Shown here piece by piece: positions 1 to 5,807 of a DNA stretch of 6,728 nt. The translations under genes were made by a program, and so were the position numbers. Origin of the DNA: Candidatus Bathyarchaeota archaeon (GTDB lineage Archaea; Thermoproteota; Bathyarchaeia; Bathyarchaeales; DTEX01); NCBI GenBank assembly GCA_003601725.1, contig PIYJ01000076.1, positions 1 through 6,728 on the forward strand. Reading direction: 5' to 3'. How positions within the stretch are numbered: position 1 is the first letter of the stretch; each line of letters starts with the position of its first letter. Under the pieces are notes generated by a model, which was not told the DNA's origin, searched no databases, and was given only the letters and a program-made list of their open reading frames with translations.

Positions 1-2
1 TC

Positions 3-104
3 AGACACTTCGAGACACTTGATACAAAAGAAACAAGCCCGGAACATAAAAGGCGGAAAGAAAACAAAAGATCACACAAAGAAAAAATTTCATCGTTTAC
101 ATAA
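3..104 (+). CDS. Possible 3' end of a + strand gene (unrecognised)
   Basis: An open frame runs in from the left edge and stops with TAA at 102-104. It would encode the last 33 residues of a very hydrophilic, Lys/Arg/Glu-rich tail (for example SPEHKRRKEN). The strand is A- and G-rich, like the real + strand genes here. A second frame (1-111) is also open and equally basic, so the reading frame is uncertain, and the stretch may simply be A-rich intergenic DNA. If real, the gene is convergent with the Sec61-beta gene. No family is recognisable. Confidence 0.2.
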   Translation, partial: RHFETLDTKETSPEHKRRKENKRSHKEKISSFT

Positions 105-172
105 ATTCTAAAAACATCGGTTTTCCACTTGAATTGAAAAGGCGAAAATCATAGACTTTGATGAATACCGAA

Positions 173-206
173 CCTTGAAAAATGATGCGTTGCCTCTCCA
201 TCAAGG
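173..206 (-). terminator. Possible terminator after the Sec61-beta gene
   Basis: On the - strand, just past the Sec61-beta stop codon, there is a 6-bp inverted repeat (TCAAGG/CCTTGA arms at 201-206 and 173-178) and a run of five T at 182-178. Archaeal termination commonly uses such T-runs. The stem is short and the loop is 22 bases, so the T-run is the stronger part of the signal. Confidence 0.25.
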
Positions 207-214
207 GTGAACTT

Positions 215-391
215 TTATGCAGCCCACTGAGCGATTATACATATAGCTATAAGTGCAACAGCTAAGATAACCACGACCTCTGGGGGAACCCTTATTCCCG
301 GAGTATCCTCCTCGAAGAATCTAAGTAGACCTGCACCGGTCGCAGGCATGGGAGCCCTCTGTTCTCTTCTCCTTCGTCTTCTACTGCTCAT
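215..391 (-). CDS. Preprotein translocase subunit Sec61-beta (archaeal SecG-type)
   Basis: This 58-residue protein is the small tail-anchored subunit of the archaeal SecYEbeta protein-conducting channel in the cytoplasmic membrane. The N-terminus is cytosolic and very basic (six arginines at residues 4-9). Next comes the family's typical TGAGLLRFFEED segment (about 18-29), then PGIRVPPE and a single hydrophobic span at about 39-56 ending in QWAA. Length and domain order fit archaeal Sec61-beta, and there is no signal peptide, as expected for a tail anchor. The ATG start has a GGTGA Shine-Dalgarno site (401-405) 9 bases upstream. The gene diverges from pyrG, and the 184 bases between the two starts hold a TATA-like element for each. 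The call rests on motif order and topology. I see no other candidate family. Confidence 0.88.
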   Translation of the reverse strand: MSSRRRRRREQRAPMPATGAGLLRFFEEDTPGIRVPPEVVVILAVALIAICIIAQWAA

Positions 392-434
392 TATTATTCG
401 TCACCCGTATCTAAATAAAAGAGAAGACTTCAGT

Positions 435-455
435 ATTAATTAAATTTATTCCTTT
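435..455 (-). promoter_or_regulatory. Putative promoter of the Sec61-beta gene
   Basis: Read on the - strand, a purine-rich BRE-like AAAGG is followed by an A/T-only stretch containing ATTTAATTAAT. Transcription starting about 25 bases downstream would give a leader of roughly 25 bases that includes the GGTGA ribosome binding site. The region is generally A/T-rich, so the exact box is uncertain. Confidence 0.35.
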
Positions 456-535
456 CAGCTTGAAAAATTAAGCATGCATTGATCTTCCTAAGTTCTTTGG
501 CTTTATCAAGAATCCCCGAAAGTAAGCATTATTCA

Positions 536-556
536 ATAGGAGTTTTTTTATTTATC
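536..556 (+). promoter_or_regulatory. Putative BRE/TATA promoter of pyrG
   Basis: A purine-rich BRE-like ATAGGAG (536-542) is followed by a T-run and TTTATTTA (547-554). The centre of the box lies about 25-26 bases before the pyrG ATG. That is the usual archaeal TATA-to-start-site distance, so transcription would begin at or very near the start codon. This fits the absence of a usable Shine-Dalgarno site at pyrG. Confidence 0.45.
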
Positions 557-575
557 TCTTGAGAAAATATAGGGC

Positions 576-2225
576 ATGCATACGAGATACATCTTCATAA
601 CAGGCGGGGTCATTTCAGGATTAGGTAAGGGGATAGTCACTTCTTCAATTGGTAAGATGCTTCAATTCCGAGGTTTTAAGGTAACTGCATGCAAGATTGA
701 CCCCTACATAAATTATGATGCTGGGACTCTTAGACCCACGGAGCATGGGGAGGTCTGGGTTACTGAGGATGGCGGTGAGATTGATCAAGACTTGGGGCAT
801 TATGAACGTTTTCTCGACATAAACATACCGAAAAGCCATAACATAACAACAGGCCAAGTATTCTATGAAGTTATCAAGAGAGAACGGGAAGGAAAATATC
901 TAGGTCAAACCGTTCAGCCGATCCCCCACGTGACTGACGAGATTAAAAGAAGAATAAGAAAGGTGGCGGAAGAATCAAAGGCAGACTTTGTTTTAGTCGA
1001 GATCGGGGGAACCGTCGGAGACTATGAAAACGTCCTCTTTCTAGAAGCAGCCAGACAGATGAAGCTTGAGAAGGAAGAAGTCCTCTACGTTCATGTAGCT
1101 TACCTGCCAATCCCAAAAAGCTTAGGGGAAATGAAGACTAAAGCTGTTCAACATTCAGTTCGTGAGCTTGGAAATTTCGGGATTCAACCTGACTTCATAA
1201 TTGGCAGAGCAGACATCCCTCTGGATGACGTGAGAAAGAAGAAGATCGCCCTCTTTTGCAACGTAAATGAGGAAGATGTCATATCTGACCCTGAGATTGA
1301 AAACATCTACAAGCTACCTTTGATCTTTGAAGAAGAAGAATTCGGCGACAAGATCCTTTCAAAATTCGGCTTGCCACCTATAAAGCCGAGGAATGAAGAA
1401 TGGAAAAGATTCATCGAGAAAGTCGAAAAAATAAAGGAAAACATCAAGATTGGAATAGTCGGAAAATACTTCGATATAGGAAGATTTCGGCTTCCGGACT
1501 CCTACATCTCGGTTATAGAAGCAATCAAGCATGCATCTTGGCATAATAATAGAAAACCCATCATCGAATGGATCGACTCTAAAACCTTCGAAGAAGAAGA
1601 GAAAAACCTTTCTATACTGGACAAGGTTGACGGCATAATCGTCCCAGGCGGCTTCGGAAAGACAGGGATCGAAGGCAAAATAATGGCGATAAAATATGCC
1701 AGAGAAAACAACATTCCATTCCTAGGATTATGTCTCGGCCTGCAACTTGCAGTCGTCGAGTTTGCAAGGAACGTCTGCGGCTTGAAAGATGCCAATTCAG
1801 CTGAGATTGATCCGGATACGCCGCATCCCGTGATTGATCTTTTGCCTGAGCAGAAAGAGATCCTTAAAAAATCGAAGTATGGAGCTACCATGCGGCTTGG
1901 AGGACAGCTCGTCAAAATAATACCCGGCACGCTAGCTCATCGTCTATATAAGCGAACTGAGGTTGTTGAAAGATTTAGACACCGATATGAGATCAACCCA
2001 GAATACGTGGAGACTCTTAAAGCTCACGGCTTCGTGTTCTCAGGTATGACGCCTGACGAAAGAATCATGCAGATAGGGGAGATCCCCAAACATAGATTCT
2101 TCATAGGAAGCCAGTTTCATCCAGAGTTCACATCGAGAATTCTTAAACCCAACCCCCTTTTCAACGGATTCATCCAAGCCAGCATAAAGAGGACCCGTGA
2201 AAACACATTGACAAAGCAAGATTGA
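576..2225 (+). CDS. pyrG: CTP synthase (glutamine hydrolysing)
   Basis: This cytosolic enzyme converts UTP, ATP and glutamine to CTP, the last step of pyrimidine nucleotide synthesis. At 549 residues it is full length. The N-terminal amidoligase domain (about 1-270) has the GGVISGLGKG nucleotide loop with Lys18, the DLGHYERF block (Asp72 metal ligand) and VEIGGTVGD (Glu142). The class I glutamine amidotransferase domain (about 290-540) has the PGGFG oxyanion segment (357-361), nucleophile Cys386 in GLCLGLQ, and His515/Glu517 in FHPEF, completing the triad. The start is secure: an in-frame TAG at 570-572 lies one codon before the ATG. There is no well-spaced Shine-Dalgarno site, and the TATA position suggests a leaderless message. 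One oddity is that, compared with the E. coli protein, about five residues (IGRFR, 301-305) are inserted after GKYFD. The phosphofructokinase gene follows 81 bases downstream on the same strand. Confidence 0.98.
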   Translation: MHTRYIFITGGVISGLGKGIVTSSIGKMLQFRGFKVTACKIDPYINYDAGTLRPTEHGEVWVTEDGGEIDQDLGHYERFLDINIPKSHNITTGQVFYEVIKREREGKYLGQTVQPIPHVTDEIKRRIRKVAEESKADFVLVEIGGTVGDYENVLFLEAARQMKLEKEEVLYVHVAYLPIPKSLGEMKTKAVQHSVRELGNFGIQPDFIIGRADIPLDDVRKKKIALFCNVNEEDVISDPEIENIYKLPLIFEEEEFGDKILSKFGLPPIKPRNEEWKRFIEKVEKIKENIKIGIVGKYFDIGRFRLPDSYISVIEAIKHASWHNNRKPIIEWIDSKTFEEEEKNLSILDKVDGIIVPGGFGKTGIEGKIMAIKYARENNIPFLGLCLGLQLAVVEFARNVCGLKDANSAEIDPDTPHPVIDLLPEQKEILKKSKYGATMRLGGQLVKIIPGTLAHRLYKRTEVVERFRHRYEINPEYVETLKAHGFVFSGMTPDERIMQIGEIPKHRFFIGSQFHPEFTSRILKPNPLFNGFIQASIKRTRENTLTKQD

Positions 2226-2250
2226 ACATGTCACGCCTGAAAGCGAAACC

Positions 2251-2257
2251 TTTTTCT
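2251..2257 (+). terminator. Weak T-run after pyrG
   Basis: TTTTTCT lies about 25 bases after the pyrG stop and has no convincing stem before it. Archaeal polymerase can terminate at T-runs, but this one is short. Read-through into the phosphofructokinase gene is equally possible. Confidence 0.2.
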
Positions 2258-2290
2258 AAAAAAGACTCGTTAAACTATTGGAAGCTTTAA

Positions 2291-2300
2291 GGAGTGGTGG
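2291..2300 (+). promoter_or_regulatory. Ribosome binding site that fixes the phosphofructokinase TTG start
   Basis: GGAGTGGTGG contains GGAG and GGTGG, both able to pair with the 16S 3' end. It sits 6 bases before the TTG at 2307. An in-frame TAA at 2271-2273 closes the frame upstream, and no in-frame ATG or GTG lies between it and the TTG. Confidence 0.7.
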
Positions 2301-2306
2301 GAATAC

Positions 2307-3338
2307 TTGAAGATTGGAGTCCTCACAGGAGGCGGCGACGCCCCCGGCCTGAATTCCGCAATAAGGGCAGTGGTGAAAAAATCAGAGAAATACGGCTACG
2401 AAGTGATAGGGATCCGTCACGGCTGGGCGGGCCTTCTAAATTTAGATACAGTAAAGCTGGAATACGAAAATATAAAAGACATAATACATCGAGGCGGAAC
2501 TATTCTAAAGACTTCCCGTACAAACCCTAAGAAAGTCCCCAACGGCATAAATATAGCCTGCCAAAACTTTAAGAAACTCGGCTTAGACGCGCTCATAGCT
2601 ATCGGCGGAGATGATACGCTAAGCGTGGCAGCGGCACTCAGCGAGGCTGGACTTAACGTCATAGGAATCCCCAAGACTATCGATCATGACGTCCCAGAAA
2701 CAGAATTCACGATAGGATTTGACACCGCGGTAAACATGGCTATGCGTCTCATCGAGAACTTGAAAGACACCGCTGAATCACATGACCGAGTATTTGTAGT
2801 CGAAATAATGGGGAGACACGCAGGGTGGATAGCGCTTTACTCAGGACTGGCAGCCGGCGCAGACCTCATACTGATACCTGAAGAACCCTTCAGCATAAAG
2901 GAAGTAACGGAATTCGTGAAGAAGAAGATCTCGAAGGAAGGCGGACAATCCGTCTTGATCGTTGTCGCTGAGGGAGCCCTAATAAAGGACTATGAAGGGC
3001 CGATAACGAAGAGTACAAAAGTCGACCAGTTTGGACATGTCTATCTAGGAGGCATAGGAGAATTCCTAGCGAAGGAGATAAGCAAAGCCACAGGTGCCGA
3101 AACAAGAGCCTGCGTGCCGGCGCATACGATCAGAGGTGGACCGCCAACTGCTCTTGACCGTTTAATATCGACGAGGCTAGGTTTAGCCGCAGTAGACCTC
3201 GTTAAAGAAGGAAAATTCGGATACATGGTGGCTCTGAAGGCCGGCGAGATTGTTCCAGTGCCCCTTTCAAAGGTGACTGGCAAAACAAAAACGGTAAGCA
3301 AGGAACTATACGAAGAAGCAAAGGTCTTCTTCGACTAA
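2307..3338 (+). CDS. 6-phosphofructokinase, PfkA superfamily, probably PPi-dependent
   Basis: The enzyme phosphorylates fructose 6-phosphate to fructose 1,6-bisphosphate in cytosolic glycolysis, reversibly if pyrophosphate is the donor. The 343 residues match short-form PfkA proteins. Visible in order are GGGDAPGLN (8-16), RGGTILKTSR (62-71), GGDDT (100-104), PKTIDHD (122-128, catalytic Asp126), MGRHAGW (168-174) and RGGPP (276-280). Family knowledge: ATP enzymes have Gly in the GGDGS position and Gly in PGTID. Here these are Asp103 and Lys123, the combination typical of PPi-dependent and related mixed-substrate (group III) enzymes. The start is TTG, giving MKIGVLTGGG, with a strong Shine-Dalgarno site. 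The gene lies 81 bases after pyrG on the same strand and 39 bases from the convergent PfkB gene. The family is certain. The donor is inferred from two residues, and some group III members use ATP. Confidence 0.95.
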   Translation: MKIGVLTGGGDAPGLNSAIRAVVKKSEKYGYEVIGIRHGWAGLLNLDTVKLEYENIKDIIHRGGTILKTSRTNPKKVPNGINIACQNFKKLGLDALIAIGGDDTLSVAAALSEAGLNVIGIPKTIDHDVPETEFTIGFDTAVNMAMRLIENLKDTAESHDRVFVVEIMGRHAGWIALYSGLAAGADLILIPEEPFSIKEVTEFVKKKISKEGGQSVLIVVAEGALIKDYEGPITKSTKVDQFGHVYLGGIGEFLAKEISKATGAETRACVPAHTIRGGPPTALDRLISTRLGLAAVDLVKEGKFGYMVALKAGEIVPVPLSKVTGKTKTVSKELYEEAKVFFD

Positions 3339-3377
3339 ATCTTTCATCCCTTATCTTTGAGAAGAGCGACGTTACGT

Positions 3378-4349
3378 TCATAGTTTGACATCTATTTTAT
3401 TTGCTTTCAAAAATTCTTCCAGCTCATGTTTATACGGCAACGCAGTTATGGCTCCATGCTTCGTTACAACGAGCGCCCCCACAGCATTTGCCACGGAAAG
3501 GCATGTATGTAGATCCCAGCCTGATATCAGCCCTATTAGGAGCCCCGCGTTCCATCCGTCACCTGCACCGGTTGTATCCACAGCTTTCACCTTAAAAGCG
3601 GGAAGCCACGCTTTTTCACCTCTTCTTCTCTGCAGAAAGGCTCCTTCAGCTCCCATCTTTATCCCGACGATTTCAACGCCGTATCTGAATGCCTTTCCCG
3701 CTGCCTTTTCAGGGTCATGCGTCCCGAAGATGAAGCTTGCTTCTTCCTGTGAGAAGGTCGCTATGTCAGACATCCTCAGCATCTTCCCATAGATCCTTCT
3801 GATCGTTCTCGTTGAATTCCAGACATCCAGCCGCAGAGTCGGATCAAACGATACGTGGACATCGGAAGACCTGGCATGTTTAACCGCGTTGAGGATTGCC
3901 TTTCTAGAAGGGTTCTGGGATAACGAAAAGCCTGAGACGTGCAGTATCTTTGCGTTCGAAATATAGTCCAGATCGATATCTTCGATTGATAATGAGCTGT
4001 CAGCGGTTCCTGTGACCCAAGGTTTACGGTAGAAAATAAAGGATCTTTCGCCAGTTTCAGGCTCATTAGCGACGAAGCTTATTGTAGTCCGCATTCCCTT
4101 CTTGATCTTCACTTGGGAGGTATCCACCCCGTTTCTCTGCAATTCACGGATCAAAAACTTTCCGAATGGATCTTCCCCGACGGCTGTTATTGCCCCCGGT
4201 TTCCTGCCTAGTCTTGCCACTCCGACGAGAGTATTCATCGGAGCTCCTCCGAAACACTTTTGAAAGGCAGGAACATCGACATATGACCCTGGTTCTGTGC
4301 CGACGAAGTCTATGAGAACCTCGCCGATGCCGACTACATCAAGAGACAT
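3378..4349 (-). CDS. PfkB/ribokinase-family sugar kinase, fructokinase-like
   Basis: This is a cytosolic ATP-dependent kinase of the ribokinase fold, with 323 residues, normal for the family. The N-terminal GIGEVLIDF (7-15) and GGAPMNTLVGVARLG (34-48) form the sugar site and first signature. GEDPFGKFL (58-66), a FYRKP segment (106-110) and DPTLRLDVW (169-177) resemble fructokinase or 2-keto-3-deoxygluconate kinase sequences. The second signature DTTGAGDGWNAG (258-269) supplies the anion hole and catalytic base Asp264. Two positions look unusual: Thr171 where DPN is common, and Trp266 where Phe is common. The substrate cannot be fixed from sequence; fructose is my first guess, with other keto sugars possible. 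The gene starts 6 bases after the serS stop, with GGGAGGGA (4359-4366) inside the serS end as ribosome binding site, so the two are probably co-transcribed and translationally coupled. Confidence 0.9.
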   Translation of the reverse strand: MSLDVVGIGEVLIDFVGTEPGSYVDVPAFQKCFGGAPMNTLVGVARLGRKPGAITAVGEDPFGKFLIRELQRNGVDTSQVKIKKGMRTTISFVANEPETGERSFIFYRKPWVTGTADSSLSIEDIDLDYISNAKILHVSGFSLSQNPSRKAILNAVKHARSSDVHVSFDPTLRLDVWNSTRTIRRIYGKMLRMSDIATFSQEEASFIFGTHDPEKAAGKAFRYGVEIVGIKMGAEGAFLQRRRGEKAWLPAFKVKAVDTTGAGDGWNAGLLIGLISGWDLHTCLSVANAVGALVVTKHGAITALPYKHELEEFLKANKIDVKL

Positions 4350-4355
4350 TCGGAA

Positions 4356-5663
4356 TTATCCCTCCCTTCCCCCTAAATTTTGCTTTTTACATAATCTGCT
4401 GATCCCGTTCATATATGGCCTCAGAACCTCTGGAATGATCACAGATCCATCTTTCTGCTGATATTGTTCAAGTATCGCTATCATCGTTCGGCTGGTCGCC
4501 AGCGCCGTGCTATTCAACGTATGCACGTAGCCTTTAGGCGGCTTCCCTACTCCTTCACGGTACTTTATTCCCAGCCTTCGAGCCTGATAGTCCGTGCAGT
4601 TAGAGTTTGACCCTATCTCTCGGAATTTCCCGTCAGCCATCCAGACTTCCGTGTCATACTTCTTCGCCGCAACCGTGCCTATGTCCCCAGTGCATACGTT
4701 TACAACGCGGTAATGTAAGCCGAGCTTCTGATAGAGCTCCTCACAGTTCCGCTGAAGCTCTTCATGGAGCTCCCAAGACTGCTCAGGCAGACAGAAGATG
4801 AACTGTTCAACCTTGTTAAATTGATGCATGCGGAAGAAGCCCTTTGTATATTTGCCGTGGGTTCCAATCTCCTTTCTGAAGTTTGTGCTGACTCCGACGA
4901 ACTTCATTGGAAGATCATCCTTCAGAAGAGTCTCATTCATGAACATCGCAGCTATTGGATGCTCGCTTGTTGCAATCAAGTAATGATCTTCTTTTTCTAT
5001 CTTGTACATCACAGTCTCGAAGTCTGAAAGATCCGTTACGCCCTCATAGGGTCTTCTCCGCATCATGTACGGCGGCTCAATAAGGGTATACCCTTTCTTC
5101 ATTAGAAAGTCTATGGCGAACCTCTGAAGAGCAAGATCAAGCAGAGCCAGTTCATCCTTTAGATAGTAGAATCCTGTCCCAGCGACCTTGTTAGCTCTCT
5201 CCTCATCGACCAGCCCAAGCTCTAGAGCTATTTCCAGATGATTTTTCGGTTTGAAGTCGAATCTCGGCGGAGAGCCCCATCGCCTTATCTCAACATTGTC
5301 ATTCTCATCTTCGCCGGGCGGAACCGACTCGTGAAGGAGATTGGGGATCCGCATGAGAATCTCTCTAGAACGTTGCCTGTACTCTTCAACTTCAACGCTT
5401 AGCTGATGAACCTGTTTTTGTATCTCATCAGCTTCCTCAAGAAGATCCGTTACATCTTGGTCTTGCTTCTTCTTCATGGCAATCTTAAAACTCAGTTCGT
5501 TACGCTTCCTTCTATACTCGTTCACTTGAGTCTGCAGAGTTCGCCATTTCTTATCCATCTCTATAAACTCGTCTAGCAAAGCTAAGCATTCAGGATCGTT
5601 TCTTCTCTTTAGGTTTTCCCTGATCGATTCCGGATTTTTCCTGATCAGATTCACATCGATCAT
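4356..5663 (-). CDS. serS: Seryl-tRNA synthetase (standard type)
   Basis: This cytosolic class II synthetase charges tRNA-Ser with serine (and tRNA-Sec where present). It has 435 residues from the ATG. The N-terminus MIDVNLIRKNP matches the family's usual first residues. Residues about 25-105 form the long helical hairpin (coiled coil rich in Glu, Lys and Arg) that binds the tRNA long arm. The catalytic core follows: motif 1 around IEPP (195-198), the serine-binding TSE loop (232-234), motif 2 from FRKE (262-265) to RMHQF (278-282), and motif 3 LNSTALATSR (383-392) followed by PEVLRPYM. This is the common form, not the zinc-dependent methanogen form. The frame is open 21 bases further upstream to a TTG at 5684. 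I chose the ATG because GAGG lies 8 bases before it, the TTG has no ribosome binding site, and the TATA box would start transcription about at the TTG. The PfkB gene follows 6 bases downstream. Confidence 0.97.
   Translation of the reverse strand: MIDVNLIRKNPESIRENLKRRNDPECLALLDEFIEMDKKWRTLQTQVNEYRRKRNELSFKIAMKKKQDQDVTDLLEEADEIQKQVHQLSVEVEEYRQRSREILMRIPNLLHESVPPGEDENDNVEIRRWGSPPRFDFKPKNHLEIALELGLVDEERANKVAGTGFYYLKDELALLDLALQRFAIDFLMKKGYTLIEPPYMMRRRPYEGVTDLSDFETVMYKIEKEDHYLIATSEHPIAAMFMNETLLKDDLPMKFVGVSTNFRKEIGTHGKYTKGFFRMHQFNKVEQFIFCLPEQSWELHEELQRNCEELYQKLGLHYRVVNVCTGDIGTVAAKKYDTEVWMADGKFREIGSNSNCTDYQARRLGIKYREGVGKPPKGYVHTLNSTALATSRTMIAILEQYQQKDGSVIIPEVLRPYMNGISRLCKKQNLGGREG
4359..4366 (-). 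promoter_or_regulatory. Ribosome binding site of the PfkB gene, inside the serS 3' end
   Basis: On the - strand GGGAGGGA lies 9 bases before the PfkB ATG and within the last codons of serS (Arg-Glu-Gly-stop). A ribosome ending serS would sit directly on this site, so coupled translation is likely. Confidence 0.7.
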
Positions 5664-5671
5664 TCTCGATG

Positions 5672-5675
5672 CCTC
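5672..5675 (-). promoter_or_regulatory. Ribosome binding site deciding the serS start
   Basis: On the - strand GAGG precedes the ATG at 5663 by 8 bases. No comparable site precedes the in-frame TTG at 5684. Confidence 0.55.
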
Positions 5676-5700
5676 GGCTTTCAAGATAAATTCAGTGGGC

Positions 5701-5716
5701 TTAATAAATAGTTTAC
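5701..5716 (-). promoter_or_regulatory. Putative serS promoter
   Basis: On the - strand GTAAAC (BRE-like, 5716-5711) is followed by TATTTATTAA (5710-5701). A start site about 25 bases downstream falls near 5680. That leaves a leader of about 17 bases containing the GAGG site and excludes the TTG at 5684 from the message. Confidence 0.45.
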
Positions 5717-5747
5717 AATTTTAAGTGCCTCTCTTTTTATTATCTTC

Positions 5748-5763
5748 ACTAAACCTTTTAATA
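5748..5763 (+). promoter_or_regulatory. Putative promoter of the eS1 gene
   Basis: ACTAAACC (BRE-like) followed by TTTTAATA (5756-5763) lies about 48 bases before the GTG start. The predicted transcript would begin near 5785, leaving a leader of about 20 bases that carries the GGTGAGGT ribosome binding site. The divergent serS promoter lies about 40 bases to the left. Confidence 0.45.
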
Positions 5764-5792
5764 TTGGTGCTTTGTCAATTATTTGAGTTTAC

Positions 5793-5800
5793 GGTGAGGT
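5793..5800 (+). promoter_or_regulatory. Ribosome binding site of the eS1 gene
   Basis: GGTGAGGT lies 7 bases before the GTG start at 5808. An in-frame TGA at 5784-5786 excludes any start further upstream, so the GTG is well fixed. Confidence 0.75.
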
Positions 5801-5807
5801 AGACGAA

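Noticed and set aside
1..93. Small - strand hydrophobic ORF (30 residues, starting MKFFLCVIF)
   Set aside because: Its hydrophobicity follows from the T-rich strand opposite an A-rich stretch. There is no good ribosome binding site and the length is easily reached by chance.
105..200. Small - strand ORF of 34 residues starting at about 200 (MERQRIIFQG)
   Set aside because: It lies just after the Sec61-beta gene, has no Shine-Dalgarno site, and has no recognisable motif or coding signature.
1502..1930. Long (142 residue) - strand ORF opposite pyrG
   Set aside because: It is fully antisense to the conserved glutaminase domain. Its Ser/Pro-rich low-complexity product is a shadow of the pyrG codon pattern.
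2249..2265. Possible hairpin between the T-run and A-run after pyrG
   Set aside because: TTTTT and AAAAA are separated by only two bases, too few for a stable loop, so only the T-run itself was kept as a weak terminator.
2294..2530. 78-residue + strand ORF starting with GTG before the phosphofructokinase start
   Set aside because: It overlaps the phosphofructokinase in another frame. Its Arg-rich product has no motif, and the ribosome binding site is better spaced for the TTG at 2307.
3339..3377. Bidirectional terminator between the convergent phosphofructokinase and PfkB genes
   Set aside because: The 39-base gap has neither a convincing inverted repeat nor a T-run of four or more on either strand.
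3385..3792. 135-residue + strand ORF opposite the PfkB kinase
   Set aside because: It is antisense to a gene with both PfkB signatures in place, and its product is Ser/Pro/Ala-rich shadow sequence.
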